Source of the DNA: Cyanobacteria bacterium SZAS-4
Lineage (GTDB): Bacteria; Cyanobacteriota; Vampirovibrionia; Obscuribacterales; Obscuribacteraceae
NCBI GenBank assembly: GCA_018266255.1
Contig: JAFEAT010000005.1
Coordinates: 1-64,000, forward strand
Length of the DNA: 64,000 bases
Direction: 5' to 3'
Shown here: one piece after another, positions 51,591 to 60,848 of the stretch
Numbering within the stretch: the stretch's first letter is position 1
How the letters are laid out: each line of letters opens with the position of its first letter
The notes under the pieces: generated by a model
What the model was told of the DNA's origin: nothing
What the model saw: only the letters and a program-made list of their open reading frames with translations
Databases searched by the model: none
Translations under genes and position numbers: made by a program

Positions 51591-52991
51591 CTATTCGTGC
51601 AGCCCGTTGTGTTTGGCGATGTCAGCATAAACCTCCGCACTATGCCTCAACGTGCGCACTTGCGTCGGATACGCTACGCGAATCAATCCGAAACGCGGTC
51701 TCAAACCTTCCGCCCATTCAAAATTATCCATCAATGACCAATACATATATCCCAGTACGTTAGCGCCATCTTCGATGGCGTGATGCAACGCCATCAGATG
51801 CGACGTCAAATAATTGATGCGCTTATCGTCAGCCAACGACCAATCACCTTCATCGAGATCGTGAGGAAACGCTGTAGCAAAGCCATTCTCAGTAATGATG
51901 ATTGGACGCTTTGTGCCGTCGGTGTTGTATCGAAATGGGCTCAAGTCATAACAAAGTGTTTTGTACAATCCGTCTGGATAGTGCTCCCAGCCCATACAAT
52001 TGACTTCAAGCTCATATTCTGTTGACGCCGTACCAAAGATATCGATCGGCCACTTGTAACTGAATTCAGACAGCTCGCGGGTGTAATAGTTGATGGCCAG
52101 ATAGTCCATGGCGCCCTTGAGACCAGGAATTACACCGCTGATTTTCTTCACTTCCTCGTTATTGCTGAGTGGATAAGGAAATTGCAGCTCGCCAGTTTGC
52201 ACCGCCATCGGAAACATCAAATTGAAAACATAGTTGCGGTAATAGCTAACCATGTGATCGAGCGGATTCCATCGGTGTTTCGCTATAAAAGGTCGCCAGT
52301 GCATCGTAAAACTCACAGGCTTCGCTGGCGTCACTTCATGCAGAGCTGCATAAGCTTTGCCATGCGCTTCCAGCATGTTACGAATTACTTGAAATGCTTT
52401 CAGATAATCGTTACGCAGACCCGGCGGCCAGGCTCCATTCACATAACTCTGATAGGCATACGCGAGAGGCTCGTTGATCGTGATCCAGTAGTCGACAAGA
52501 TCCCCAAAAGCCTCCGCTGCAAGCCGCGCAAAGCGCTCAAATTCGCTGATTGCCGAAGGGGAACTCCAGCCACCCGATGCTGCCAACCAGCGCGGCAGAG
52601 TGAAGTGAAACAACGTCACCAACGTCTTTATACCTTCCTTCTGTAACCCAGAAAGAAGCCCTCGATAATAGGCGACTGTGTCGGCGTTGAAAACGTAGGG
52701 CTCGCCATCCTTTGGTGGATCAGGGCAGAGCGCTGGCCAATTGAGGCTGATTCGAAAAGCATTTAGATTAAGCTTGCGACATATTTCGATGTCATCAGCG
52801 TAACGATTATAGAAATCACAGGCGCGATCGGCGGTCGTCGAATCAGAAATCTTGCCATCCAAAGTCGTCCATTCAGACCAGTCAGATGTGCGCCCGGACA
52901 TCTCATGAGGATGCCCCTCGACCTGAAAATGCGAGGTCGCTGCTCCCCAGAGAAATCCAGCTGGAAATTTTAGAAAACGCCGGTCCGTCAA
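51591..52991 (-). CDS. Glycoside hydrolase family 1 (beta-glucosidase-like)
   Basis: A 466-residue TIM-barrel retaining glycosidase. Acid/base Glu is in YWITINEPLAY (~174), nucleophile Glu in IIITENGF (~368); the opening FPAGFLWGAATSHFQVEG and the closing YMYWSLMDNFEWAEGLRPRF are family landmarks. The start was put at TTG 52991, where GGGG is 4 bases upstream and the family sequence begins; the frame is open 59 codons further but would overlap the divergent GT-C gene and is not GH1-like. No signal peptide, so cytoplasmic. Substrate likely a beta-glucoside or beta-galactoside. Confidence 0.9.
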   Translation of the reverse strand: MTDRRFLKFPAGFLWGAATSHFQVEGHPHEMSGRTSDWSEWTTLDGKISDSTTADRACDFYNRYADDIEICRKLNLNAFRISLNWPALCPDPPKDGEPYVFNADTVAYYRGLLSGLQKEGIKTLVTLFHFTLPRWLAASGGWSSPSAISEFERFARLAAEAFGDLVDYWITINEPLAYAYQSYVNGAWPPGLRNDYLKAFQVIRNMLEAHGKAYAALHEVTPAKPVSFTMHWRPFIAKHRWNPLDHMVSYYRNYVFNLMFPMAVQTGELQFPYPLSNNEEVKKISGVIPGLKGAMDYLAINYYTRELSEFSYKWPIDIFGTASTEYELEVNCMGWEHYPDGLYKTLCYDLSPFRYNTDGTKRPIIITENGFATAFPHDLDEGDWSLADDKRINYLTSHLMALHHAIEDGANVLGYMYWSLMDNFEWAEGLRPRFGLIRVAYPTQVRTLRHSAEVYADIAKHNGLHE

Positions 52992-53123
52992 GTTACCCCT
53001 TCGAGCTACGCAGCTCGCCCAAGCGAATGCTTTACGTAGTTCAGTCTTAACAAGGATATGACGGCTTTGCAAGCCTATAATAGGTGGCTGTTCACATCCT
53101 ATCTCTAACTTAGCAGAATACGT

Positions 53124-55556
53124 TTGACTACAGCCACTGACGCTCCGATTGCGTCTGACAATCAGCAAAATCCTTCCATTCCTTGCTCATTACTTGGACC
53201 CTTTAAGTGCCCATTGGTGAGGGATTTCGCGCTTTTTACGGCGTTGCTGATAATCAACCTTTATTGTTTCCATCGCACAATGAATGGTTACTTTTTAGCC
53301 GACGACTTTGTTCACGTTCCTTACCTTGTCAAAGTGTTCAATGGTCATGCCGATCTGCTCATACAGAATTTCTATACGAATTGGGTGCAGGCACAGGGCA
53401 CACAGTTTTACCGACCTTTCATCTCACTGACGCTCGCTCTGGATTATCTGTTCTGGAAAGCAAATCCAGTTGGATATCACATCACGAATTTTTTCTATCA
53501 AGTGGCATCCAGCATTTTGCTGTTCCTCTGCACGCGTCGTCTGTTTAACTATAAAACTACGACAGAAGCCCAGACTATAGGTTTTCTAGCTGGTGCATTT
53601 TTCGCGGCATGTCCTTTGCACGCAGAAGTTGTGAGCTGGATCATAGCCAGAGTCGACAGCGTGCAAACCACATTCCTATTAGCTAGCTTATGGATGTATC
53701 TGCGCGCTCGCGATCAAGTAAATCCGACTGTGAGCAGGGCTTTGAGCTTTGCCTGTTTCGTAATTGCGCTGATGTCGAAAGAGATGGCGATCACTCTTCC
53801 CCCCACTCTTGTTTTACTCGAGATGATCAAGTCGGATAAGTCCAGCTTGCTCGCCAGAATCACAGACGCCATCAAAGAGACATGGCAATACTGGCTAATC
53901 TTGGCAATTTATATGGGCGTCCGAACCGCAGCATTAGGAACCATATCTGGTGGCTACGCTGGCTCTATCGGAGAGGGATTAAGTTCATCGCTGTACAAAC
54001 GATTCTTCCAAGACGGTTCGTTCTTTCGTGTGCTTCTGCCTTTGAACGCGGAACTGCCTGGAGGCGCAGCGCGAAGGCTCGTCAGCTCGCTGAAAATCTT
54101 TTACGAATTGGCCGGCGTGCTTACTGTGGCGCGATTGCTCTATCTTTTCAAGGAAGGCACCATTTCAGCATACATGCGTCAATTAGCATTCGCTGCCGGT
54201 TGGTTTGTCATTGCGATGCTTCCAACTTATCAAGTTTGGAATCTCACTGAAACACTGCAAGGAAGCCGTTTCATATACTTGGGCACGGCGCCTCTGAGTT
54301 TACTTTTGGCACTGTTGGTAACACCAGTGCACTGCGACAATAAGGGACAAGTCAAAAAATTTCTCAATGCTGCATCTGCAATTACAGCTCTTCTTATGAT
54401 TTGGACATTCATGCAGATCACCTATCAGAACAACAGCGCCTGGGCACAAGCGAGCAAGGGCGTTCGAGCGTTTAGAGCGGCGGTCGAAGATTGGTTCACC
54501 AATCATGCAGTCGACGATCGCAAACTCGTCGTCCTGAACATCCCGCAACGATTTGCAGGGGCGCACATGATTTACAACGCGGCGACGTTGAGCGTCTTGC
54601 TGCGCCCACCGCTGAGCTCAAGCGATTATGCAGACAAAGTGGTGACATTCGAGCCAATCACCTTCGGTGCCGCAGATCTGATCAACATATCCCGATTGAG
54701 ACGACTGATTTCTCAACCAGCTCAATACCAGTTCGCAAAATGGGATGGTGTCAAACAAAAACTAGTGCCACTAAAATTGGTATCAGGGCAGATCGACAAG
54801 GAGCTGCCGGGCTCCGAGGCAACCGACTCCAGAAGCGCTGGCAATGAGTCTTTCCTCGTCTCCCCCACCATCGATATTCCAGCTGCGTCAGTTGACTTCG
54901 TCGACATCGAGGTCAAGAATGACAAGAAAAGCGACCCAGCCGATGTGGTGACGATGAGCTGGAACACAATATCAAATCCGATTTTCAACAAAGACAGAAC
55001 ATTAGCAAAGGCAGTCGAGAATTCCGACCAGATTCAGTTCGCTGTATCAGAGCACAAAAACTGGGTTTCGAGCGAAACGATCCATCAGTTGAAATTCGAA
55101 CTACCAAGTGGAATGAATATTGAAAAAATCACTTTGCACAGCGGCGAAAATCTAATTCCAACTATTTCGCCGAACACGAACGCACCATCAGCCAACGGAC
55201 GCACAGTTGCCGAAGACGTCGGTGGCGTCTCGAGACCAGGCAGCAACATCGGACCTTTCACTTACGATGTTTCAAAAATTCCCGGCACCGATCACGCCGT
55301 TGTCGAAATTTCCAAGGCAGATTCGTGGTTCGAACACTACTCAGGCACATTCCGCGATCGAAAACTTTCACCTCAGGCACTTGTTACGAAAGCACTGAGT
55401 GCAAAGACGGGACAGTTTGACCTACCAGCGAAAGAGCTTGATCGGCCAGGGTTTTACGAAATCAGAATCTGCGCAGTAGATAAAAACGGAAGGTTGATTG
55501 GCTTCCCATCCGACCCGATCGACTTGCAGTTTTCAGCTGCAGATGTAAGGAAGTAA
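53124..55556 (+). CDS. TMTC-like GT-C membrane glycosyltransferase, copy 1
   Basis: An 810-residue protein with about 10-11 membrane helices in its first 450 residues and an exported C-terminal half. The first extracytoplasmic loop has the acidic pair YFLADDFVHVPYLVK expected of GT-C enzymes, then FYRPFISLTLALDYLFW and PLHAEVVSWIIARVDSVQTT, resembling the H-P-x-H-x-E...G-R-A-[DE] motif of TMTC O-mannosyltransferases. The end (FYEIRICAVDKNGRLIGFPS) is Ig-like. Probably transfers a sugar from a lipid carrier. The start TTG 53124 lacks a ribosome-binding site, but the first helix needs sequence from before the next ATG. Four bases before its paralogue. Confidence 0.8.
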   Translation: MTTATDAPIASDNQQNPSIPCSLLGPFKCPLVRDFALFTALLIINLYCFHRTMNGYFLADDFVHVPYLVKVFNGHADLLIQNFYTNWVQAQGTQFYRPFISLTLALDYLFWKANPVGYHITNFFYQVASSILLFLCTRRLFNYKTTTEAQTIGFLAGAFFAACPLHAEVVSWIIARVDSVQTTFLLASLWMYLRARDQVNPTVSRALSFACFVIALMSKEMAITLPPTLVLLEMIKSDKSSLLARITDAIKETWQYWLILAIYMGVRTAALGTISGGYAGSIGEGLSSSLYKRFFQDGSFFRVLLPLNAELPGGAARRLVSSLKIFYELAGVLTVARLLYLFKEGTISAYMRQLAFAAGWFVIAMLPTYQVWNLTETLQGSRFIYLGTAPLSLLLALLVTPVHCDNKGQVKKFLNAASAITALLMIWTFMQITYQNNSAWAQASKGVRAFRAAVEDWFTNHAVDDRKLVVLNIPQRFAGAHMIYNAATLSVLLRPPLSSSDYADKVVTFEPITFGAADLINISRLRRLISQPAQYQFAKWDGVKQKLVPLKLVSGQIDKELPGSEATDSRSAGNESFLVSPTIDIPAASVDFVDIEVKNDKKSDPADVVTMSWNTISNPIFNKDRTLAKAVENSDQIQFAVSEHKNWVSSETIHQLKFELPSGMNIEKITLHSGENLIPTISPNTNAPSANGRTVAEDVGGVSRPGSNIGPFTYDVSKIPGTDHAVVEISKADSWFEHYSGTFRDRKLSPQALVTKALSAKTGQFDLPAKELDRPGFYEIRICAVDKNGRLIGFPSDPIDLQFSAADVRK

Positions 55557-55560
55557 GCTG

Positions 55561-58059
55561 GTGACGATGCAAGCGACGACATCTGTAGATTCAGATCAGG
55601 GCTACATCTTGCCCCCGAACAAAACGGAATTCGAGCGCGTGAAAGTGCAGATGACAATCGGCGTTTTGCTAATCGTTATCGTTTGTTTCTTGAACTACTA
55701 TCCAACCTTGCGACTCGGCTTGTTGCTCGACGACTTCAACAATGTAGACTACGCTTTTCGCGCCTGGCACGGTGACTCAGCGGATTTTCTCGCCAACTTC
55801 TACAGCAACTGGGCAAAGCTCGATGTGATGAAGGCGTATCGCCCTTTCATCTCACTCAGCTTCTTCACTGACTACGGATTGTTCGGGTTGAACTACGTTG
55901 GCTACCACATAACAAACGTAGTCATGTTCGCCATTTGCGCAATTTTCGTCAGTCTCATTACACTCGAATTGACCGGCATGTACGGAAATCGCTCCAAAGC
56001 ATCAGCCGCAATTTGGGCTGGGCTATTGTTCGCGGCAGATCCCCTGCATGTAGAATCAGTCACATGGATAATTGGTCGAGTGGACTTGCTCTGCAGCGTA
56101 TTTTATTTTGCATCGATATTTTGCTTCATGCGATTCAGACTACTGCGCGAACGATTTTATTTAATTGCATCGCTGATCTGCATGTTCATCGCACTCGGCA
56201 GTAAAGAAATGGCTGTGACAGTGCCTCTCATACAAACACTAGTATGTTTTCTACCAATCGGTGTGCAAAAAAATGCAAATCGAAGCTGGTCTAGAAAATT
56301 AATCGAAAGCGACTTCAAGTTCGCAATTTTATTCTGGATCGAACTTGTCGGCTTCAGCATCATGCGCAACGCGTTCCTCGGACAAGCGATTGGCGGTTAC
56401 GGAAACACTGACCTGAAGACCGTCTTGAACAGTTGGCGCAACTTTGCTGACCGCGCCAGCATTGCCAAAATATTTCTGCCTATAAACGAAGAACTACAAT
56501 TCTCAACGGCGTTAATCAAAACATGCTGGGCCGGTTTTGCCATGATTTTAGCTGCAGCCGTACTCAGATTTTTCAGCTCACGCAGAATCATCGTTCCATT
56601 CATCTTTCTTTTTCTATGGGCTGTACTGGCGGTCTTACCTACTTTTCAGATCTGGCACATATATCCAAATCTTGTTGGCAGTCGATTATTTTTCACGTCG
56701 TCAGCACCATTGTGCATTGCCCTAGCATTGTGTGCTCTGCCAGCGACAGACGCACTGGGTCGCCTGGCCACCAAGCTGTGGACCTACGTTGGTGTAACCG
56801 CACTGCTAGTCGTTTTTGTCTGTTGGTCGTTCGTATTGCAAGAAAATTTGCGACCATGGCAAATTGCTTCATCACAAATGAAAAATTTCACGCGGCAGCT
56901 CGAGACGATTGCAGCCTGTCTGAAACCCGGAGAACGTGCTCTGCTGCTCAATCTTCCACCAGATTATCAGGGTGCGGGAATGGTCACTCGCTCATGGTAT
57001 GTCGAACAAATCTGCCGCCCACCATTTGCAAAAACCGATACATCAGATCGATTTATCAGCATCGAACCCGTAGTTTCTGGTAGCCACGATTACCTCTGGC
57101 CAACGGCGTTGATTAACTTGCTTGAAGATCCCAAAGTGGCAAGGAAAGTAATTTGGAACACTGTCAAAGGTGAATTCGAAGAGTTTCAAAAACATTCAGC
57201 AAGCGCTCAAAAAATTACTGCTGACAATTTTCTCGGTGCAACTATCGAACCTGCCACAGCCTGGACTGGCATAGACAAAGAGTGGCGAGTGCAATCAGAC
57301 AGACAGCCCGGCATGGAAATCCATCCCGACTTCAGACGCCTCTATCCGGCTGTCAGACCTTTGAAAAAGGGTGCACCACAAGTGATGACCCTTTGGCTGC
57401 CAATCAAGGACATCAATCCACTTGCACAAAACTATGCTCGACTCAATCTCAGTGTACGCGGCAATGCTTCTGATCTGGATCGATGCCGATTCATGTGGAA
57501 ATCAAAAGGATTGAACTGGCCTGGTCAAATCGATCACGAAGCTATGATCGAACGTGATGGCGATGGCAATTATTTTGTCTGGCTTGGGCGCTATCGTGGA
57601 TGGAGCCTAAACGATCCACCCACAGCAGTTGGCATTAGAATGCCTTCTGGAGACTATTGCATCGATCTGAAAAGCATCGAATTGGTTAGCGACATTCCAT
57701 ACAAACCCACCATTACGGTTGACAACGATCGCACCACATATGGTACTCCCGGAACGGCTGTTATACCGAAATCACCAGAGGCAAAGATTCACTGGCACGC
57801 AAACATGCCCGGCGTAACATCCACAGCTTTGCGGGTGAGCAAGCCCAACTTAGTCTTCGACGCTAATTCAGAATTGGATGTGGTATCAAATTCATCAGGC
57901 AATCTTGCCCGAGAGATTCCGCACAACGGTCGCGATGGTTCGATGCCAATTTCCGAATTGAAATTGCAAGAAGGCACAACTCAAATTGAAGTTATCGGGA
58001 AGGACAAGAACGGAGATCAAGTCGGTCTACCGTCCGAGCCAATTAGCATCAAGCACTAA
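55561..58059 (+). CDS. TMTC-like GT-C membrane glycosyltransferase, copy 2
   Basis: An 832-residue paralogue of the preceding gene. Shared blocks: LLLDDFNNVDYAFRAWHGD (acidic pair), AYRPFISLSFFTDYGLFGL, DPLHVESVTWIIGRVDLLC, ALGSKEMAVTVPL, and the Ig-like C-terminus (QIEVIGKDKNGDQVGLPSEP). The order membrane half then exported half is the same, so tandem duplication is clear. AAGGA upstream suits GTG 55561; ATG 55567 is an alternative. The 4-base gap implies translational coupling and perhaps a heterodimer. The stop lies in a short tandem duplication. Confidence 0.82.
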   Translation: MTMQATTSVDSDQGYILPPNKTEFERVKVQMTIGVLLIVIVCFLNYYPTLRLGLLLDDFNNVDYAFRAWHGDSADFLANFYSNWAKLDVMKAYRPFISLSFFTDYGLFGLNYVGYHITNVVMFAICAIFVSLITLELTGMYGNRSKASAAIWAGLLFAADPLHVESVTWIIGRVDLLCSVFYFASIFCFMRFRLLRERFYLIASLICMFIALGSKEMAVTVPLIQTLVCFLPIGVQKNANRSWSRKLIESDFKFAILFWIELVGFSIMRNAFLGQAIGGYGNTDLKTVLNSWRNFADRASIAKIFLPINEELQFSTALIKTCWAGFAMILAAAVLRFFSSRRIIVPFIFLFLWAVLAVLPTFQIWHIYPNLVGSRLFFTSSAPLCIALALCALPATDALGRLATKLWTYVGVTALLVVFVCWSFVLQENLRPWQIASSQMKNFTRQLETIAACLKPGERALLLNLPPDYQGAGMVTRSWYVEQICRPPFAKTDTSDRFISIEPVVSGSHDYLWPTALINLLEDPKVARKVIWNTVKGEFEEFQKHSASAQKITADNFLGATIEPATAWTGIDKEWRVQSDRQPGMEIHPDFRRLYPAVRPLKKGAPQVMTLWLPIKDINPLAQNYARLNLSVRGNASDLDRCRFMWKSKGLNWPGQIDHEAMIERDGDGNYFVWLGRYRGWSLNDPPTAVGIRMPSGDYCIDLKSIELVSDIPYKPTITVDNDRTTYGTPGTAVIPKSPEAKIHWHANMPGVTSTALRVSKPNLVFDANSELDVVSNSSGNLAREIPHNGRDGSMPISELKLQEGTTQIEVIGKDKNGDQVGLPSEPISIKH

Positions 58060-58074
58060 TTAGCATCACCGCTA
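58041..58074 (+). repeat. 17-bp direct duplication across the stop codon
   Basis: AATTAGCATCA at 58041-58051 and 58058-58068; the TAA stop (58057-58059) is at the junction. Confidence 0.75.
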
Positions 58075-58108
58075 ATCGAAGTGCCGTTGTACAGCGGCAC
58101 CTCGATTA
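58073..58108. terminator. Hairpin between convergent genes
   Basis: TAATCGA...GTGCCG (58073-58086) pairs with CGGCAC...TCGATTA (to 58108) with one internal mismatch. No strong T tract; likely a shared terminator. Confidence 0.55.
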
Positions 58109-58127
58109 AAATTGGTTGTCGTGCTTT

Positions 58128-58493
58128 TTAGAACCGCACCATGAATGGGCTCGTCGTCGGCGCGACTGCTGGGGTTCGCGCTGGAGCAACCGCGTTCACA
58201 GCTGGGCGCATCATTGCCGACAGCATTGGCGGTCCATAGACAGCCGCCACTCCCAGTGCCAACATTGCTGACAGAGCCATGATAGTCACAGACAAACCGT
58301 GCTTGATCTTGGTCTTGGTAGTCTTCGGCAATTGCATGTATCCGAGCAACACTAGTGCGCCAACTGAAGTGGCTCCGAAAAGAAACGTCGACATGTCTTG
58401 AACGCTGAAGGTCGGAACATCCGAAACGCAGGCGTGAGCTGGAAGAGCGCTCGCCAGGAGAGGCATCAGAGCAAGGAGATTTGTTTTACGCAT
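58128..58493 (-). CDS. Small exported or membrane protein, unknown function
   Basis: A 121-residue protein starting with a signal peptide ([20 protein letters not shown]) and two further hydrophobic helices ([37 protein letters not shown]), with a Pro/Ala-rich end. ATG 58493 is chosen because the signal peptide starts there; the frame is open 17 codons further. The layout resembles small DUF-type envelope proteins. Converges on the GT-C operon. Confidence 0.6.
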
Positions 58494-58601
58494 GAGCTCA
58501 TGACCAATGTTGAAGGGATTAATCCTGGGCAGCAAGCTGCACATTTACCGATCATGAGGGCAGGAGTCAAAGTTGTAAAGAGGGATTTGTGATAAATAAC
58601 A

Positions 58602-59567
58602 TTAGGGTTTTCCACCTAGCGGCAGCACCTTCAGCTTTTTTTCGCCGCTAGATGCTTTCTTTGGCCAGCGCAATCCAGCATAGAGGGACGCCCAAGCGAC
58701 ACAGTTAATCAAAACTGCCGAGAACAACGCACGCCATCCTAACTCCGCGCCTATTTTAAACGGCTCAATCGCCAATGAGAGTAGATTGAGAGCGACGTTC
58801 AAGGCATTGCACACAAAGATCGGAGAAAGGACCAAAAGAGCGTTCTCGAAATCGGGTCGTCTGGAGCGCAGCGGAGAACGAGACAAATAGCTGATCAGAG
58901 CGATAGCTGCAGCGTATGCGATCAGCTCGAATGCATGAAGATTTTCCGATGCGGCATAGGCAACAACCGCTGAAGATGCAATCAGCGTGCTTAACACCGG
59001 CAGATTCCACAAGTCAGGCAGTGTCAAATTGGAGACACGCAAACGGGCACGATTCCATCTTGTCAAAAGATATGCCACCACACCCGAAGCGCCAGCCAAT
59101 AAGACTTCGAGAGCACGTAGAAACAAATCAGAATCAACCAACGAATCCCACACAGTCGCCACGATCATGCTGACAGAGAGAATCCACTTGAGCTTAGTCG
59201 CATGATTGCCTCTGGTTCGACCTGCGATCAAAATTCCGAAACACACAGGAAGAACAACGTGGGCGAGGGAGAAATTGGCGACGATTCCCTGACTCACGCC
59301 GTGGTCCTGTTTCACTAACAGGTCAACAAACGCGTAACCCCAGTCGTACCCGCCTTGCACCAGAAAAACTGAAGACACAGTCATGATAGCGAGCGCGGTC
59401 ACATTTCTAAAACTGGAAATTTTTTTTGCTTCCTGCAAAACCGAAGTTCTAGCGTCTATTCGCACGACTTGCGGCAAAGATAAAGCCGCTGCCATCCACT
59501 CTTCTTCAGGTGCGAATGGGTCAGACACGATTCGATATGCAGACTTGGACTTCTCTTTATGGCGCAT
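58602..59567 (-). CDS. Multi-pass membrane protein, unknown function
   Basis: A 321-residue protein with a charged 60-residue cytoplasmic head and about eight hydrophobic helices (for instance NVTALAIMTVSSVFLVQGGY, HVVLPVCFGILIAG, LISYLSRSPLRS as loop, and FSAVLINCVAWASLYAGLRW). Lys-rich C-terminus. ATG 59567 has AGAGG 5 bases upstream and is better than the TTG at 59582. No family recognised. It follows pyrD on the same strand after 74 bases. Confidence 0.65.
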   Translation of the reverse strand: MRHKEKSKSAYRIVSDPFAPEEEWMAAALSLPQVVRIDARTSVLQEAKKISSFRNVTALAIMTVSSVFLVQGGYDWGYAFVDLLVKQDHGVSQGIVANFSLAHVVLPVCFGILIAGRTRGNHATKLKWILSVSMIVATVWDSLVDSDLFLRALEVLLAGASGVVAYLLTRWNRARLRVSNLTLPDLWNLPVLSTLIASSAVVAYAASENLHAFELIAYAAAIALISYLSRSPLRSRRPDFENALLVLSPIFVCNALNVALNLLSLAIEPFKIGAELGWRALFSAVLINCVAWASLYAGLRWPKKASSGEKKLKVLPLGGKP

Positions 59568-59641
59568 AGCTCCCTCTTTCAACCTAGACAGATACGTGGG
59601 CGCGCAAGAAATTAGGAGGAATCAGAAAAAATATTCTGCGT

Positions 59642-60688
59642 TCAGTTCGAGACAGTAGTTTTGCTGCGGTCTGCTTGAGCGAGAAGCGTTGACAGCTGAC
59701 GGTTCACATCGGCGACCAGCGTAGGACCGTGATACACGAGACCTGTGTAAAGTTGCAGCGCAGTGGCGCCAGACTGCAGAAAATCGAAGGCGTCTTTGCC
59801 GCTTGAGATTCCGCCGCAGGCGATAATTTGCTGACTTGCAGATTTGATTTTGGCCACTTTCTGAACCAGCGCTAGAGCCCTTGGTTTGAGCGGTGTTCCG
59901 CTCAGTCCGCCATTGCCGATCTCGGCAATTCGAGCAGCATCAGTGCGCAAACCTTCTCGACTTAGTGACGTGTTACCGCAGATAAATCCTGCCAGGTTGT
60001 GCTCTCGGGCGATTTCGACGATATCTGAGATAAGTTCCTCTGAGCTGTCAGGCGACATTTTGATCAACACAGGCAGTCGTCCAACATTCTGCTTCTGCAC
60101 TTCGCTCATGATGTCGTTGAGCTGCTGGCGCTCGTTCAGGATGCCCTCGTGCGTGTTCGGGCAGCTGGCGTTGAAAGCGACATAGGCTAGAGGCAGTTTT
60201 TTGATCTGCTCGAACGTCGTTAAAACATCCGCAATCGCTTTATCACCTTGAATTTCAGGAAGATTGGTTTTGGCGATATTGAGCCCCGTCGGTAGGGCAA
60301 ACTTCGCCGCAGCCAGTCGAGCAGCCACCGCTTCAGCACCGTCTCCATTCAGCCCGAGCCGGTTGATGACAGCGTTGTCCTCAGGCAGCCTGAACAATCG
60401 AGGCTTTGCATTTCCTTTGGTCGCCTGAGCGCAAACTGAGCCAATCTCGACGAAACCGAAGCCAAGTCGATCTGCAAATTCAACAAAACGTCCGTTTTTG
60501 TCGAAACCTGCAGCCAATCCAATCGGATTCTTCAACTCAACGCCCGATAAATTTGTCGCCAGATTAGGAGCCGAGAACTCGAAGTGAAAGGGGCTAAAAG
60601 CCAAGAGGGGCGCCACTTTATGCGCCAGATCGTGGGCCCGTTCGGGGTCCATCTTAAACAAAAGCGGGCGAATCAAACTCTCGTACAT
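59642..60688 (-). CDS. pyrD: Dihydroorotate dehydrogenase, class 2-like
   Basis: A 348-residue FMN enzyme oxidising dihydroorotate to orotate in pyrimidine synthesis. The N-terminal membrane-association helices (MYESLIRPLLFKMDPERAHD) and PIGLAAGFDKNGRFVEF, FGFVEIGSVC, RLFRLPEDNAVINRLGLN, GNTSLSREGL, GGLSGTPLKPRAL and LQLYTGLVYHGP are class 2 (quinone-linked) landmarks. The active-site loop, however, reads NASCPNTHEG: Cys (residue 176) where class 2 enzymes carry the catalytic Ser and class 1 enzymes a Cys. The ATG is well placed at 60688. Confidence 0.93.
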   Translation of the reverse strand: MYESLIRPLLFKMDPERAHDLAHKVAPLLAFSPFHFEFSAPNLATNLSGVELKNPIGLAAGFDKNGRFVEFADRLGFGFVEIGSVCAQATKGNAKPRLFRLPEDNAVINRLGLNGDGAEAVAARLAAAKFALPTGLNIAKTNLPEIQGDKAIADVLTTFEQIKKLPLAYVAFNASCPNTHEGILNERQQLNDIMSEVQKQNVGRLPVLIKMSPDSSEELISDIVEIAREHNLAGFICGNTSLSREGLRTDAARIAEIGNGGLSGTPLKPRALALVQKVAKIKSASQQIIACGGISSGKDAFDFLQSGATALQLYTGLVYHGPTLVADVNRQLSTLLAQADRSKTTVSN

Positions 60689-60848
60689 ATTTCGATCATA
60701 GCGGGCATTGCAGCCAAAAACAGCTAAAGTTACAGAACTCTCGCACGGCAGGAACTGGCGCTGATGGGATATGGTGTATCCGGGGCATATGTCTTATGGG
60801 TCTCCGCTCTGCCACGGAAGCGGTGCGTCCTGAAAAGAGGCGTGTGAG

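Noticed and set aside
53124-53168. GH1 start at 53168 overlapping the divergent GT-C gene
   Set aside because: Family sequence starts near 52991 where a TTG has a ribosome-binding site; the extension is not GH1-like.
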